DNA of 64,000 nt from DASQDN01 sp963833675 (GCA_963833675.1 CAWHYW010000034.1:1-64000); one strand, 5' to 3'; shown: positions 19,170-29,665, numbered from the stretch's first letter. The notes: generated by a model from the letters alone, not told the origin. A program made the numbers and translations.

Positions 19170-20495
19170 TATCTCAGCGATCTCCAGGAGCGCAGTTGCT
19201 GAGTCAATCAGAGAACCGGCCGCTTCCGGCGTCACTCTCGATGCGACAACTTCATATCCGAGCGATTCATTCGCTTCCGACGTGGGTACATATCCGATGT
19301 AGTCGTTCGCCAGCCCCACGAACATTGTTCGCGTAAAGGGAGAACGCTGCCGGATTTCCAACGATATCCCTACAAAGACCTCTCCCGGAAAGGTGAGCAA
19401 CGCCGTATTCCCGATGCGAATCGCAGTAAGTTCGGCGTCGAGCAGCTTCGGCTCGGGCAATCCTTCGGAGAGCAACGCATAGTACTCATCAATCCGGCTG
19501 AAGAGACTACGCTGCTTGGCCAAGATCACTTCACTTCCGGGCGCTCCCGACGACTTCTAATTTGCGCATCGCCTCTCCGGCCTGAGCACGGCGAGCCTGC
19601 ATGTCGATTAGGGGCGGATATGATTTCAGTGGCAAACGTGCAACGCTCGTCTTCGCCTCGAGAATCGGGACTTCCGGCGCGAACCGATCCCAGCCAGCGA
19701 GAACGCAGTCAGCCAAGCGGGAGCCCAGTTCTTCTGCACGCTTAAAAGTACGATTCGGAGCAATAACTCCGACGGCGCTCAAATCGCTCTTGTGGCCGAC
19801 GCTTAAGTCGCCTTCGGCGCCGTTTAAATACATCACTTCCACTTCGCTGCCAAGCTGCTGTTTTAGCTTCTGAATTGTGTAATGCGGAAAGTCGGCCGTA
19901 ATCTCGAGCGTGTCCGGCCCAAGCGTCGTCGTGTGACACGCATAGAATATGGCTACCACCGCGGATTTTCCATGAGGCTCCTCGACTACGAGGACACCCG
20001 CGGTATCATCGATCGGCAACCCATTTTCCGTACGCCGGTTTACTGCGATTCCGTTGACCGGCACGAAACCAGTTCGGAGTTGCCGAGGCCTTAACGAAGC
20101 AATGTGCTCGCTCCACACTGGCAGTGATTGCGCGGCCAAGCTTATCCAGATAGCATCCGTCCAGCGGCTGTCCCTGATTGAAGAAGTGATTCAGAGTGAC
20201 AGGCCCGCAATGAGTGTGAGTCGCAGAAAGCACGATATTGCGCGGCTGGTATTCCCGTTCGACGCTCGATCGCGGCGCGTACGCCATCCGCAAACTCACG
20301 AGATACACCCAAAACGTCAATACTGACGAGAGCGACTTTCGTGGCGCCATCATCGAACACCAAAGCTCGCGAGTAAAGATCATCATGTACACCCGTCGCA
20401 ACTCCTTTGCGAGCGTCAAAACCGGCCAGTGGACAGCCGAGATCCGGTGTGATGATTTCTGAGGCAAACCCGGCAAGGAATTCAGCGCGCGCCAA
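19170..20495 (-). CDS. Neutral/alkaline ceramidase-like protein (1), frameshifted
   Basis: Reconstructed over indels near 20245, 20120 and 19540. Order: GFASEIITPDLGCPLAGFDAR, a strand-turn KVALVSIDVLGVSREFADG, the zinc-binding and active-site block VLSATHTHCGPVT, then IFYACHTTTLGPDTLEITADF, MYLNGAEGDLSVG and the C-terminal TALLTFPGEVFVGISLEIRQ. This matches the PF04734 family, known for ceramide amidohydrolases, though many bacterial copies in sugar operons have unknown amide substrates. Start TTG at 20495 behind AAAAGGAG. No signal peptide is visible, so it is probably cytoplasmic, unlike the copy at 26104. The 3' end is uncertain because the last frame runs into the oxidoreductase start. 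Confidence 0.75.
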
Positions 20496-20538
20496 CCGCA
20501 GCTCCTTTTCTCCCGATCATCCGTTCAACCGCCAATAA

Positions 20539-21706
20539 ATTAAGCATCAAAAACCTCGGATGATGGTAGTTCTCCGCTCGTGTCATTTCGTGGCGTGGGA
20601 TCTACCTGCCGATTTCCAATCACCTGCCAAAGTGGGGACGAAATGCTGCGCATTGGAAATTTCGAGCGAGTGTAGCGATCCATGTCTATGTAGAAGTCTT
20701 CCGCCCACTTATCCCCACGTTGTTCAATCAGCATGAGCGAGCCGATAAGCGCCTCTTGATGAGGGAATAGCGTCTTGTCCATAGTCCACACATTCTGGTC
20801 GACATTGGTCAAATTGCGGAACAAGTCCACCGTACACGCGGTCACGCGAGACTTCGCAATGCCGTTTGAACATCCCCGACGGATCTTGTCGAACAATCCG
20901 TTGTCCTTGCGTCGTAACGCCTCATCCATCAACATCCACAATGTCTCGATGGCGTGACCGGCGTAGACCAACTGCTCATATTCATTTGCGGGTCTGGAGC
21001 CGTCATGGTTGATGAGCTCATTGATCAGTCCAAAACGAGGATTGTAATGATGATTGAGAATGGCATCAACACAGCGATCAGAGACCTTCTGCAGTTCCGC
21101 ATCGTCTCTGAGGCGCGAGCATCTGGGTCGTTGCGCGTAACAGGACCATCCAGACTCCCTGCACACGAGCCCCCGGAAATGCACGGCGCCGACGGTCCCA
21201 GGTATGTCTGCCCGATCTGCGGATGATAGTCCGGCTTGTCGTAACGGCGGACACACTTCAACAAGATAGTCCGCGCCTCGTCCCAGTGCTTGCGGTCGCC
21301 CGAGGCCCGCGAGAATCCGGCCAACCCTTCGGCAACGAACAGGTCACTGTAGACTTCCGTATCCGGAGGTCCCGCCGGTGAGCCGTCCCGATGCAGTGTC
21401 TTAGGCCAGAATTCTTCGGGATCGTGGGTCTTATTTCGGGCCAGAAGCCGAACCGAGGCAGCGGCCGTATCCAAATACTTCTGCTCCCGAGCGAGATGGT
21501 TATAGAGAAACGAGTAAACCCACACGCCGCGACCCTCAAACCATACACGCTTCTCGTCGGACACCAATTCCCCGTTCGGCCGGACAGAGCATAAAAAGCC
21601 GCCGAACTTCTTGTCGTTGACAAAGCGCTCGTGGAACGGCAGATAGTCGTCAAAGAGATCTTTGCGGTATCTGGTCCCTCATGCGCGGCAGATCGAGAGT
21701 AGTCAT
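20539..21706 (-). CDS. N-acylglucosamine 2-epimerase (AGE)-type protein, frameshifted
   Basis: Restored (alpha/alpha)6-barrel protein of about 388 residues with DDYLPFHERFVNDKKFGG, KRVWFEGRGVWVYSFLYN, DTEVYSDLFVAEGLAGFSR and the C-terminal YAGHAIETLWMLMDEALRR and DKTLFPHQEALIGSLML. The conserved RGVW, H-x-x-E-x-x-W and late histidine blocks are those of the AGE/mannose-isomerase family, which epimerise or isomerise (acyl)amino-sugars or aldoses. Frame changes lie near 21670 and between 21150 and 21230. The proposed ATG (21706) precedes TTLDLPRMRDQ. First gene of the minus-strand operon, divergent from the IclR at 21905. Confidence 0.75.
21611..21624. promoter_or_regulatory. Operator-like 14-mer inside the epimerase gene
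   Basis: TTGTCGTTGACAAA at 21611-21624 is identical to 14 bases of the operator copy at 6814-6828. It encodes the conserved FVNDKK stretch of the epimerase on the opposite strand, so codon constraint may explain it, and no second copy lies 20 bp away. Listed because exact matches of this length are rare. Confidence 0.2.
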
Positions 21707-21818
21707 AGGTCTGAATCGCTTTCCTGCTGGCATGTCTGATGGTCTGCGCGCAGGCCAACCGGGATGCGCCAAAAAACCAACGTTGCAAACTCACGCGCGG
21801 TTCAATTCCGTGTCTTCG

Positions 21819-21848
21819 TCCCACATCGTGGTATGCTATCCCACATCG
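21819..21848. promoter_or_regulatory. Tandem 10-bp repeat operator between divergent operons
   Basis: TCCCACATCG occurs at 21819-21828 and again at 21839-21848, a period of exactly 20 bp; the first copy also forms the palindrome CCAC-ATC-GTGG. It lies between the epimerase operon (minus) and the IclR gene at 21905 (plus). Operators of IclR-family regulators such as PcaU and PobR are known to consist of repeated 10-bp elements, so binding by that IclR is a reasonable inference. Confidence 0.5.
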
Positions 21849-21904
21849 AGAGATGGCTCAACATTACCCATCGTTAAGCCCCGTTGTCAAGCGAGTGCTG
21901 CGGA

Positions 21905-22686
21905 TTGAGTCCTGAACCGGTGAAGGTCGCCCGAGCGCGATAGCAGTCCTTCATAAAGCTTTTGACCTGCTGGATACTTTGCAGAGCGGCGGGAGGCGCA
22001 AAGTCACTTGACCAGCTTGTCAGGGATACGGGCATTGCTCGAAGCACGGCACACCGACTGCTCCTGAACCTGATCGGACGCGGCTATGTGGAGCGCACCA
22101 ATTCCGGCAAGTTTGCGCTTGGGCTCAAGTTACTCGAACTCGCGCCGACAGTGAAGGCAGCATCAGTCGCTTCGAGACATCGCGCGGCCAATCATGTTGG
22201 ATCTCCGCAACCGGCTGGGCGAGACGATCAACTTGGGTAAGCTCAGAGGAATCTCCGTCCTGTATCTCGAAACAATCGAAAGCGAACATGCTTTCAGGGT
22301 GTCGGCGTCGTTGGGAATTGTCGATCCCGCTACATGTCACCTCGATCGGCAAAGCGATACTGGCATGGCTGCCGCCTGAACGCCGCCCTTTGCTAAATGA
22401 CTGGCGTCAACTTACACCCGCGACAGTTACCGATCCATCGCGCTTCGACGAAGAACTTGCACTTACCAGGAAGCGCGGGTATGCTCTCGACGATGAAGAG
22501 AGCATGCAGGGCGGCCGGTGTATCGGCGTTCCCATCCTTCAAAGCGGTTATCCGGTAGCGGGACTGAGTGTTTCCGGACCAGTCGCGCGCATAACGCGAG
22601 ACCGAATCAAAGCCATAGCAACCGATTTGCGAGACGCGGCAGCACTGATCTCAGACCAGATGCGTCTGCGCCCGGAGACAGAATGA
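21905..22686 (+). CDS. IclR-family transcriptional regulator (2), frameshifted
   Basis: Restored protein of about 260 residues. It begins LSPEPVKVAR, AVLHKAFDLLDTLQ, then the winged helix SLDQLVRDTGIARSTAHRLL and LIGRGYVERTNSGKFALGLK, then the effector domain (LDLRNRLGETINLG, VTSIGKAILAWLPP, ALTRKRGYALDDEESMQGG, CIGVPILQSGYPVAGLSVSG). Indels lie near 21940, 22000, 22165 and 22340. The start is uncertain: TTG at 21905 is the first possible codon in the restored frame and has no clear ribosome site. Its stop overlaps the PSD1 gene (ATGA), so it heads that operon and faces the epimerase operon, making it the probable regulator of both. Confidence 0.8.
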
Positions 22687-24675
22687 GCACGAGGATCGGA
22701 CTGGGATTCTTTCTAGCAGTCGCATTATTGAAATCCGCCAACATTCCCCCAACAGAGAAGTATTCTGCCGCTGAGCGCAACCATTGGTCTTTCCGTCCCA
22801 GGTCCGCGCCCGCGATTCCGCAGTTTCAGGCCGCCGAAGATCGTACATGGGCAGCATCGCCGATCGATGCCTTCATCCTTTCCCGCCTCAAGAAGGAACG
22901 CCTCACACACGCTCCCAAAGCGGACCGCCAGACCTTAATTCGCCGAGTTTATCTGGATGTTATAGGCCTGCCGCCAACGCCAGAGCAGATTTCTGCGTTT
23001 GTGACGGATAACGTCGCCGGGCGCATGGACGAAGCTTGTCGACGGACTTCTTGCATCGCCTGAGTACGGCGAACGATGGGCTCAGCATTGGCTTGATGTC
23101 GTGCGATTCGCCGAGAGCGATGGGTTTGAATACGACACCCACAGATCGAACGCATGGGAGTATCGCGATTATGTAATCCGATCATTTCAACAGGACAAAC
23201 CTTTCGACCGCTTTGTGCAGGAACAACTCGCAGGAGATGAGATCGATCCCACGAATCACGAGATGCTCGTCGCAAGCAGCTTCAACCGGCTTGGCCCGTA
23301 TCGAAAGAACGCCGGCAATCAAGATGAAGCGTATATCCGCAACGAAGTCCTGACGGAAATGTCGAATGTAATCGGGTCAGCATTTCTCGGGGTAACGCTT
23401 GGTTGCGCCCGCTGTCACGATCACAAGTTCGATCCGATCCGCCAGAAAGATTATTACCGTATCCAAGCCTTCTTCGCGACAACCCAACACCGCGAGATTC
23501 CGTTATCATCCGCCGCAGAACAGGAATCCTGGAACAGCAAGACTGCGGAATTGAAGAAGGAGCTATCCGCGTTACAGAAGAAGCTAAAAACGCTGGAAGG
23601 CTCCGAGAAAACTGCTTTGGAACGGATTGTGGGCGAGAAAGAAAAGCTGCTTCCCGATCCTCTTCCCTCGCTGCAAACGGTTCAGGATGCACGAGCCAAA
23701 TACGTCCCGGTGCATGTCCTCGAACGGGGTAACTCAGCCGCGCCTGGTGAGAAAGTGGGCATGAGAACTTTGGGAGTCCTGTTGCCGGACGGCACTCCGG
23801 AGTTCGATGAAAGTCTCGATAAACCCCGGCTTGCTTTGGCGAAATGGATCACCGATCCGGCGAACCCGCTTACCTCACGCGTGCTCGTTAATCGGATCTG
23901 GCTTGGGCACTTCGGCTCCGGCATCGTAGGTACTCCAAACGACTTCGGACGTATGGGCATGCGACCCACCCATCCGGAACTGCTCGATTATCTCGCCGAT
24001 CAGTTTGTCGAGAGCGGCTTCCGTATGAAGCCGATTCATCGCATGATCCTGCTGAGCAACACCTACCAGCAGGCGTTTATAGCGTCACCTTCGAAGCTGG
24101 CGATCGAGAAAGACCCCAAGAACAAATTACTTTGGAGCTTCCCAAGGCGCCGTCTCGACGCGGAGCAATTGCGCGACTCAATGCTGGCTGTTTCCGGGAC
24201 GCTGAATCCACATAAATATGGTCCGAGCGTCATCGTGCCAATCGAGCCGGAACTGGTCAACCTCCTCTACAAGCCCTCTCAATGGCAGGTAACGCCAGAT
24301 GTCAAGGAACACTCTCGCCGAAGCATTTACATTTTCCACAAGCGCAACATGCGGTTGCCCTTCCTTGAGGTGTTCGATTCGCCTGACGCTTTGCTGAGCT
24401 GCGCTCGGCGAGAGAGCAGTACGCACGCTCCCCAAGGATTGGAACTCCTGAATGGATCGCTGACTCAGCAGGTATCCGCAGCCTTGGCAGAGCGACTTGT
24501 GCGAGAAGCGGGTAATTCCCCATCGCGCCAAATCGACCGCGCGTTCGGGCTGGCATACGGCCGACCACCCTCAGCCACTGAACGAACGGCTTCATTGGAA
24601 TTTTTATCTATCAGCCCTCTGCGCGAATTCGCGTTGGCTATATTCGCTTCGAACGATTTTCTGTACGTAAAGTGA
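22683..24675 (+). CDS. PSD1-type DUF1549/DUF1553 protein (1), one frameshift, no N-terminal cytochrome domain
   Basis: Exported protein: signal sequence (RIGLGFFLAVALLKSAN), then HWSFRP, the DUF1549 block (SPIDAFILSRL, YLDVIGLPPTPEQI), an indel near 23030, HWLDVVRFAESDGFEYD, and a CARCHDHKFDPI motif. DUF1553 follows (LALAKWITDPANPLTSRVLV, HPELLDYLADQFVESGF, MILLSNTYQ). The CxxCH could bind haem, but it is conserved in all family members and its function is not established. The larger homologue at 47514 carries an extra N-terminal CQGCH cytochrome (PSCyt1) domain absent here. Such genes are found almost always beside a DUF1501 gene, as here, mainly in Planctomycetes and Acidobacteria. Confidence 0.88.
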
Positions 24676-24685
24676 GATTGGGATT

Positions 24686-26107
24686 ATGAGTGAGCACGTC
24701 AAAATCACGAGAAATCGACGCGAGTTCCTCACAGACGCTTTTTGCGGATTCGGTAGCCTCGCCTTCGGAGCAATGCTGCATGCTGAACAGGCCAAGGCCG
24801 GTTACGTCAATCCGCTCGCGGCACGCCGCCCTCACAATCCAGACCATGCGCCGGCGAAATCAGTGATCTTTCTTTTCATGGCGGGCGGCCCCAGCCAAAT
24901 GGAGACGTTCGATCCGAAGCCAGTCTTGAATCAGCTCAACAATCAGCCAATGCCGGCGTCCTTCGCCCGGCCGAAGCGCCAGTTCATCAAAGGCGAACCA
25001 AAACTGCTCGGAACAAGGCGAACGTTCAAGCAACATGGCAAGAGCGGATTATGGGTATCCGATCTCTTACCGCACATCGCCACATGCGCAGACGATCTGG
25101 CCGTGATCCGCTCATGTCAGGCCGACGCTTTCATTCACTCGTCCGCACAATACCAGCTCTTCACTGGCCGAGTGATTCCCGGTTTCCCCAGCATGGGTTC
25201 CTGGGCTGTCTATGGGCTCGGCTCTGAGAGCGAGTCTCTGCCCGGCTACGTAGTTATTCCTGATCCGTACGGCACGATCGAAGCAGGCCAGCCTGTGTAT
25301 TCCAATGCGTTTCTCCCGTCCATGTATCAGCCGAGCATCTTCCGTGCCGGCAAGAAGCCGGTTCTGAATCTCGAATTGCCGGCTGGCGTCGACCTGGATC
25401 AGCGCCGAAAAACACTCGCATTCGTGCGGCAACTCGACGAAGCGACCATGACGCCTGGTGACGACGAGTTCTCCGCCCGATTGAACACCTACGATCTCGC
25501 CTTCAAGATGCAGACGGAGGCGCCGGCTGTATTCGATATTTCGCGAGAGCCTAAGAAGATTCAGGACTTATACGGGATCGGCAATGAGGTTACCGACGAT
25601 TACGGCAGGCGCTGTTTACTGGCGCGACGCCTTGTAGAGAACGGCGTTCGCTTTGTCACGGTTGTTTCCGGTGGACCGGCCATCTCGCAATGGGATGCGC
25701 ACGACGATATCGAAGAGAATCATCTTCGTATGGCGGCACGCGTTGACCTGCCCATCGCCGGTCTGCTCAAAGACCTGAAGCAGCGCGGTCTGCTCGATTC
25801 AACTCTCGTCGTGTGGGGAGGTGAGTTCGGCCGCACTCCGGAAGCGCAGGGCGGCAAAGGGCGCGATCACAACAACACCGCGTTTAGCATGTTCATGGCT
25901 GGCGGCGGAGTGCGAGGTGGTATTGCTGTTGGAACAACCGACGACATAGGACTGAACGCCGTTGAAGAGCCCCACCATCTTCGGGACATTCACACGACGA
26001 TCCTGAATCAACTCGGCCTCGAACAAAACGCGCTCAGCTATTTGTACCAGGGCCGCCGCGAGCGGCTCACAGAAGTACACGGAGAGGTGATCTCATCCAT
26101 CGTTTGA
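24686..26107 (+). CDS. DUF1501 family protein (1), Tat-type signal
   Basis: 473 residues, intact. A twin-arginine motif (NRREFLTDAF, Arg11-Arg12) and hydrophobic stretch precede an alkaline-phosphatase-like fold: VIFLFMAGGPSQMETFDPKP, SDLLPHIATCADDLAVI, LVVWGGEFGRTPE and KGRDHNNTAFSMF. This family is predicted to resemble sulfatases and phosphatases in fold; no activity has been shown to my knowledge. The Tat signal implies folding before export, consistent with a metal-containing exported enzyme. It starts 10 bp after the PSD1 gene and its last codons overlap the next start, so it belongs to the same operon. Confidence 0.92.
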   Translation: MSEHVKITRNRREFLTDAFCGFGSLAFGAMLHAEQAKAGYVNPLAARRPHNPDHAPAKSVIFLFMAGGPSQMETFDPKPVLNQLNNQPMPASFARPKRQFIKGEPKLLGTRRTFKQHGKSGLWVSDLLPHIATCADDLAVIRSCQADAFIHSSAQYQLFTGRVIPGFPSMGSWAVYGLGSESESLPGYVVIPDPYGTIEAGQPVYSNAFLPSMYQPSIFRAGKKPVLNLELPAGVDLDQRRKTLAFVRQLDEATMTPGDDEFSARLNTYDLAFKMQTEAPAVFDISREPKKIQDLYGIGNEVTDDYGRRCLLARRLVENGVRFVTVVSGGPAISQWDAHDDIEENHLRMAARVDLPIAGLLKDLKQRGLLDSTLVVWGGEFGRTPEAQGGKGRDHNNTAFSMFMAGGGVRGGIAVGTTDDIGLNAVEEPHHLRDIHTTILNQLGLEQNALSYLYQGRRERLTEVHGEVISSIV

Positions 26108-27426
26108 TTGGTATTCTTCTTTCCGGCCTGCTTATTGCTATTCCGGCCGGAGCCAAAACCAGCACTCTCTGGAAAGCAGGAGCCGCAGCCGCTGACATCA
26201 CACCCAGCCAACCTCTGTGGATGGCAGGGTACAGCGCTCGCAAAACGCAGTCGGACGGAGCGAGTAGCCGCATCTACGCGAAAGCTCTCGCTCTCGACGA
26301 CGGTTCCGGGAAAAAGGCTGTTTTGGTTACCAGCGACCTGCTAGGCTTCACGGGACGCGTGGGAAACCAGATCGCCGCCGAAGCGCTTCGCCGATACGGC
26401 ATCACGCGAGACCGGCTTCTGCTTAATTCCTCGCACACGCATTCTGGCCCTGTGATTGATGACATGCTCGCCGTGGCCTATGACCTCGTTCCTCCGCAAT
26501 GGAAAGACATCGACGAGTACACAAACGAACTCATTTCCAAAGTTGTTGACGTGATCGGCGTCGCTCTGAAGCAGATGCGCCCCGCTACTCTTACTTTCGG
26601 GCGTGGCATGGCTGACTTCGCAGCCAATCGCCGCTTGGCTCTGAACCCGAACGGACCTGTCGATCACGATGTTCCCTTTCTGAAGGTTGCCGATGCCAAA
26701 GGGGAAGCGCTGGCGTTGGTCTTTGGCTACGCGTGCCATAACACGACTATCGGCGCAGAGCACTGCAGTTTTGATGGTGATTATGCAGGGTACGCGCAAG
26801 CGGCATTGCAGGATCGGAACCCGGGTGCGGTCGCATTCTTTGTCATGGGATGCGGAGCCGATGCCAACCCGCGACCTCGCGGAGCCCTTGAGCAGGCAAT
26901 CCAGAACGGATCGAAGCTCGCCGATGCGGTGAGGGGCATTCAGCCGGCAGGGGATCCGATTCGCGGTCCGCTGCGAACCGCATTCGGGATTGTGGAGCTT
27001 GCCTTTGCCAAGCCGCCATCAAAGCAAGAGTTGCTCAAGCGATTGAGCGATCCTAACGAGTACGTGCGACGTCATGCTCGCCTTTTACTTCGGAAGCTCG
27101 CTAGAAACGGCCATCTTGATTCGTCTTACCCCGATCCGATTCAAGTCTGGTCTTTTGGATCGGATCTTACGTTGATTGCTCTGGGCGGAGAGGTTGTTGT
27201 GGACTACGCGCTTGAGTTGAAGCGTAAATATGGCGCGGAGAAGCTCTGGGTCGCTGGATACAGCAATGATGTTTTCGGTTATGTGCCCAGTGTTCGCATC
27301 CTCCACGAGGGCGGTTATGAAGGCGGCGGCGCGATGATGTACTACGGGCAGACCGGGCCATTCCATGATTCGGTCGAAATGGCGATCTACTCCAAAATCG
27401 ACGAACTCATGAAGCAGGTGCGATGA
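26104..27426 (+). CDS. Neutral/alkaline ceramidase-like protein (2), exported
   Basis: 440 residues, intact. TTG start overlapping the DUF1501 stop, then a signal peptide (IGILLSGLLIAIPAGAKT), AGAAAADITPSQPLWMAGY, VLVTSDLLGF, the active-site block LLNSSHTHSGPVIDD, FGYACHNTTIGA (second zinc-ligand region), DGDYAGYAQAAL and MGCGADANPRPRG. All zinc-binding histidines expected for PF04734 are visible. Because the protein is exported and lies with PSD1 and DUF1501 genes, it may cleave amide bonds in an extracellular substrate. Ceramide is the known substrate of characterised relatives, but sugar-amide substrates cannot be excluded. Confidence 0.88.
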   Translation: MIGILLSGLLIAIPAGAKTSTLWKAGAAAADITPSQPLWMAGYSARKTQSDGASSRIYAKALALDDGSGKKAVLVTSDLLGFTGRVGNQIAAEALRRYGITRDRLLLNSSHTHSGPVIDDMLAVAYDLVPPQWKDIDEYTNELISKVVDVIGVALKQMRPATLTFGRGMADFAANRRLALNPNGPVDHDVPFLKVADAKGEALALVFGYACHNTTIGAEHCSFDGDYAGYAQAALQDRNPGAVAFFVMGCGADANPRPRGALEQAIQNGSKLADAVRGIQPAGDPIRGPLRTAFGIVELAFAKPPSKQELLKRLSDPNEYVRRHARLLLRKLARNGHLDSSYPDPIQVWSFGSDLTLIALGGEVVVDYALELKRKYGAEKLWVAGYSNDVFGYVPSVRILHEGGYEGGGAMMYYGQTGPFHDSVEMAIYSKIDELMKQVR

Positions 27427-28710
27427 ATGCCTGAAAGTCTTCTGACTGGTGTCGGTCTCCGGGGCCGGGTGTTCGATTCAGGATTCCCGCTTTCCCACGA
27501 TACGTACAACGGGATCACTGGAGCCAGCGACGGTCGAATCTACTACATCCTCTGTTCGGAAGACGTGGCAATCGGCGCTCAGATGTATTGTTTCGATCCT
27601 TGCCGTGGCAACATTCGTCATGTAGCGGATCTAACCAAAGCGTGCGGTGAAGAAAACACCGTGTGTCAAGGCAAGAGTCACGTGCCATTCGTAGAAGCAA
27701 ATGGTCGCCTGTGGTTCGCGACTCATGTCGGCTACTACGACATCATCGACGGCAAGGAAATGCCGGGCGCTCCTCCGACTGGCCGCCAGCCATATCCCGG
27801 AGGCCATATCTTGGCGTATGATCTGACCACCGGCGCGATTCACGACTTCGGTATTCCGATTACGTGCCAAGGTATTCTCACGATGGGTATGGATACCGGT
27901 AGCGGCCAGGTGTACGGACTCACATGGCCCCAAGGACGCTTCTTCAGATTCGATGTTGCATCTCGCCGGAGCACGGATTTGGGCCTTGTATTCGAGAGCG
28001 GCGAGTTAGGGACCGGAGCGCATTACCGAACAATCTGCCGGTCACTAGCCGTAGATCCTCGGGATGGTTCCATATATTTCACACGCGGAGAGGGATCCAT
28101 TCACGTATGCCGGCGCGGCTCCGACAAGGTCGAGCAATTGCCCGGCTATCCGATGAAGAAGGACTACTTTGGTACGTATGATCCTTCCTCTCCCGGCCAC
28201 ATGGCGTATTGCTGGCGGCAAGTAGTTTGGCACGAAGGCGAAAAACGTTTCTATGGAGTGCACGGAAACTCGGGATACTTGTTCATCTTCGATCCGGAGC
28301 GCGGCGACATCGAAGTTGTCGACCGGCTGACCTCGATTCCTTCTCGCCGCAGTGGAATGTTCGATCAGTTTAGTTATGGATATCTGGGATTCACGCTCGG
28401 TCCGGATCGCGAAACCCTGTATTACCTGACTGGAGGGCCTCTTCTCACGGACGGCAAGCGCGTCGAAGGAAAGGCAAGCACGTCACGAGGTGAGGCGAAA
28501 GGCGAAGAGAATCTGCACCTCGTTACCTGGCACATACCATCAGGACGGTATACGGATCATGGAGCCGTCGTGTTGGACAATGGCGAAAATCCTCGTTACG
28601 TAAATTCGATCGCCATAGGTGGCGATGGAATCGTGTACACGCTCGCCAGGGCTTTTGGAGAATCCAGTGGACGAACTGATCTCATTTCCATAAAGCCGCA
28701 CGGGCGGTAG
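27427..28710 (+). CDS. Beta-propeller protein of unknown function
   Basis: 427 residues, intact, directly abutting the previous stop. Repeated blade-like segments (GASDGRIYYILCSED, ANGRLWFATHVGYYD, HILAYDLTTGAIHDFG, SLAVDPRDGSIYFTRGEG, LGFTLGPDRETLYYLTGG, IAIGGDGIVYTLA) indicate a six- or seven-bladed propeller. There is no signal peptide and no PQQ- or haem-binding motif that I recognise. It could be a cytoplasmic lyase or epimerase of the oligogalacturonate-lyase-like propeller type or a sensor. Last gene of the IclR(2) operon; a 61-bp gap separates it from the convergent anti-sigma gene. Confidence 0.75.
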   Translation: MPESLLTGVGLRGRVFDSGFPLSHDTYNGITGASDGRIYYILCSEDVAIGAQMYCFDPCRGNIRHVADLTKACGEENTVCQGKSHVPFVEANGRLWFATHVGYYDIIDGKEMPGAPPTGRQPYPGGHILAYDLTTGAIHDFGIPITCQGILTMGMDTGSGQVYGLTWPQGRFFRFDVASRRSTDLGLVFESGELGTGAHYRTICRSLAVDPRDGSIYFTRGEGSIHVCRRGSDKVEQLPGYPMKKDYFGTYDPSSPGHMAYCWRQVVWHEGEKRFYGVHGNSGYLFIFDPERGDIEVVDRLTSIPSRRSGMFDQFSYGYLGFTLGPDRETLYYLTGGPLLTDGKRVEGKASTSRGEAKGEENLHLVTWHIPSGRYTDHGAVVLDNGENPRYVNSIAIGGDGIVYTLARAFGESSGRTDLISIKPHGR

Positions 28711-28771
28711 TTCCGCGGACATGGAGCTATAGTCCTAGCGCGCTGTGCCCAGCGCTTCCAGACGACGTGCC

Positions 28772-29665
28772 CTAAACTTCGAGCTTCGCCAAATAACTTC
28801 CAATGCCGGGCGCCAGGGTGATCATCAGCTGGCGATTATCGTTCGCTGGAGCGTCAGAGATGAGATACACCAGGTGACCGCGAGTTTCAAATCCCGTGAT
28901 GTCAAATCGCTGTACATCGTCGTGGTAGATCGCCAGACCACCATGCTCGATTACAGGAACGAGCGTGCTAGTGCGGAAGGTCTCTCCGTCTTGCTTTTGA
29001 GCGATGACGATTGAGATTAGCTGGCGATCACTCTTCATAGTGAAATGAACAAATTGCCGTCCTTGATACTTGCAGCGATGGCCTAACACCACTCGGAAGT
29101 CATGCGGTACGTGCGGCTCCACCACGGGCAGCAGTCCCTTGTAAGCGGGACCGAGATCGGATTCCATTTGCTCGAGCGACGGCTCATTTGCTTTCGAGTA
29201 ATTCCGGAATACTCCGCAATGGACGTGATCGCCGAGGCCAACCCGCATAATCGATGCGACTCGCGACGAGATACTCGCGATATAGCTTTGCTGCATTTTC
29301 CTCGTGAATCGCAAATGTCCGCGCTCGTAGGCGACTCCCGTGACACCGATCGTTATGATGAGCATCGCCCCGAGCGCAACAAAAAGCCGAGCCATTCCGA
29401 ACCACGTTGCTTTGGGTTGCGAAGCACGAATGCGGGCCAGAACCTTCGTCGGCAAATGGGGTATGCTGGGCGAGCTGTCGATGGCTGATTTCAGGCGACT
29501 CCGCAATTGGCGCCGCAACTCTAATTCCTCCCGGCATGACGGGCAGGTCTCGACGTGGGCGGCAATACCAGTACCTGCAGCAGGGTCGATGTGGTCGTCG
29601 ACATAGGCGTCCATCTGCCGCAAGGCCTCTCTGCAACTAGAATCGGCCATAGGTACGTTGCTCAT
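28772..29665 (-). CDS. Anti-sigma factor with zinc-finger (zf-HC2) domain
   Basis: 297 residues. The N-terminal HVETCPSCREE gives the H-x3-C-x2-C zinc-binding anti-sigma signature (His37, Cys41, Cys44). One transmembrane helix follows (about 90-110, FVALGAMLIITIGVTGVAYE), then a large extracytoplasmic domain of about 180 residues with GLLPVVEPHVPHDFRVVLG. It overlaps the ECF sigma gene by 4 bases (ATGA), the standard arrangement. It should hold the sigma factor at the membrane until a periplasmic signal releases it. The C-terminal sensor domain carries several histidines and one cysteine (HRCKY); redox or metal sensing is possible but unproven. Confidence 0.92.
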   Translation of the reverse strand: MSNVPMADSSCREALRQMDAYVDDHIDPAAGTGIAAHVETCPSCREELELRRQLRSRLKSAIDSSPSIPHLPTKVLARIRASQPKATWFGMARLFVALGAMLIITIGVTGVAYERGHLRFTRKMQQSYIASISSRVASIMRVGLGDHVHCGVFRNYSKANEPSLEQMESDLGPAYKGLLPVVEPHVPHDFRVVLGHRCKYQGRQFVHFTMKSDRQLISIVIAQKQDGETFRTSTLVPVIEHGGLAIYHDDVQRFDITGFETRGHLVYLISDAPANDNRQLMITLAPGIGSYLAKLEV

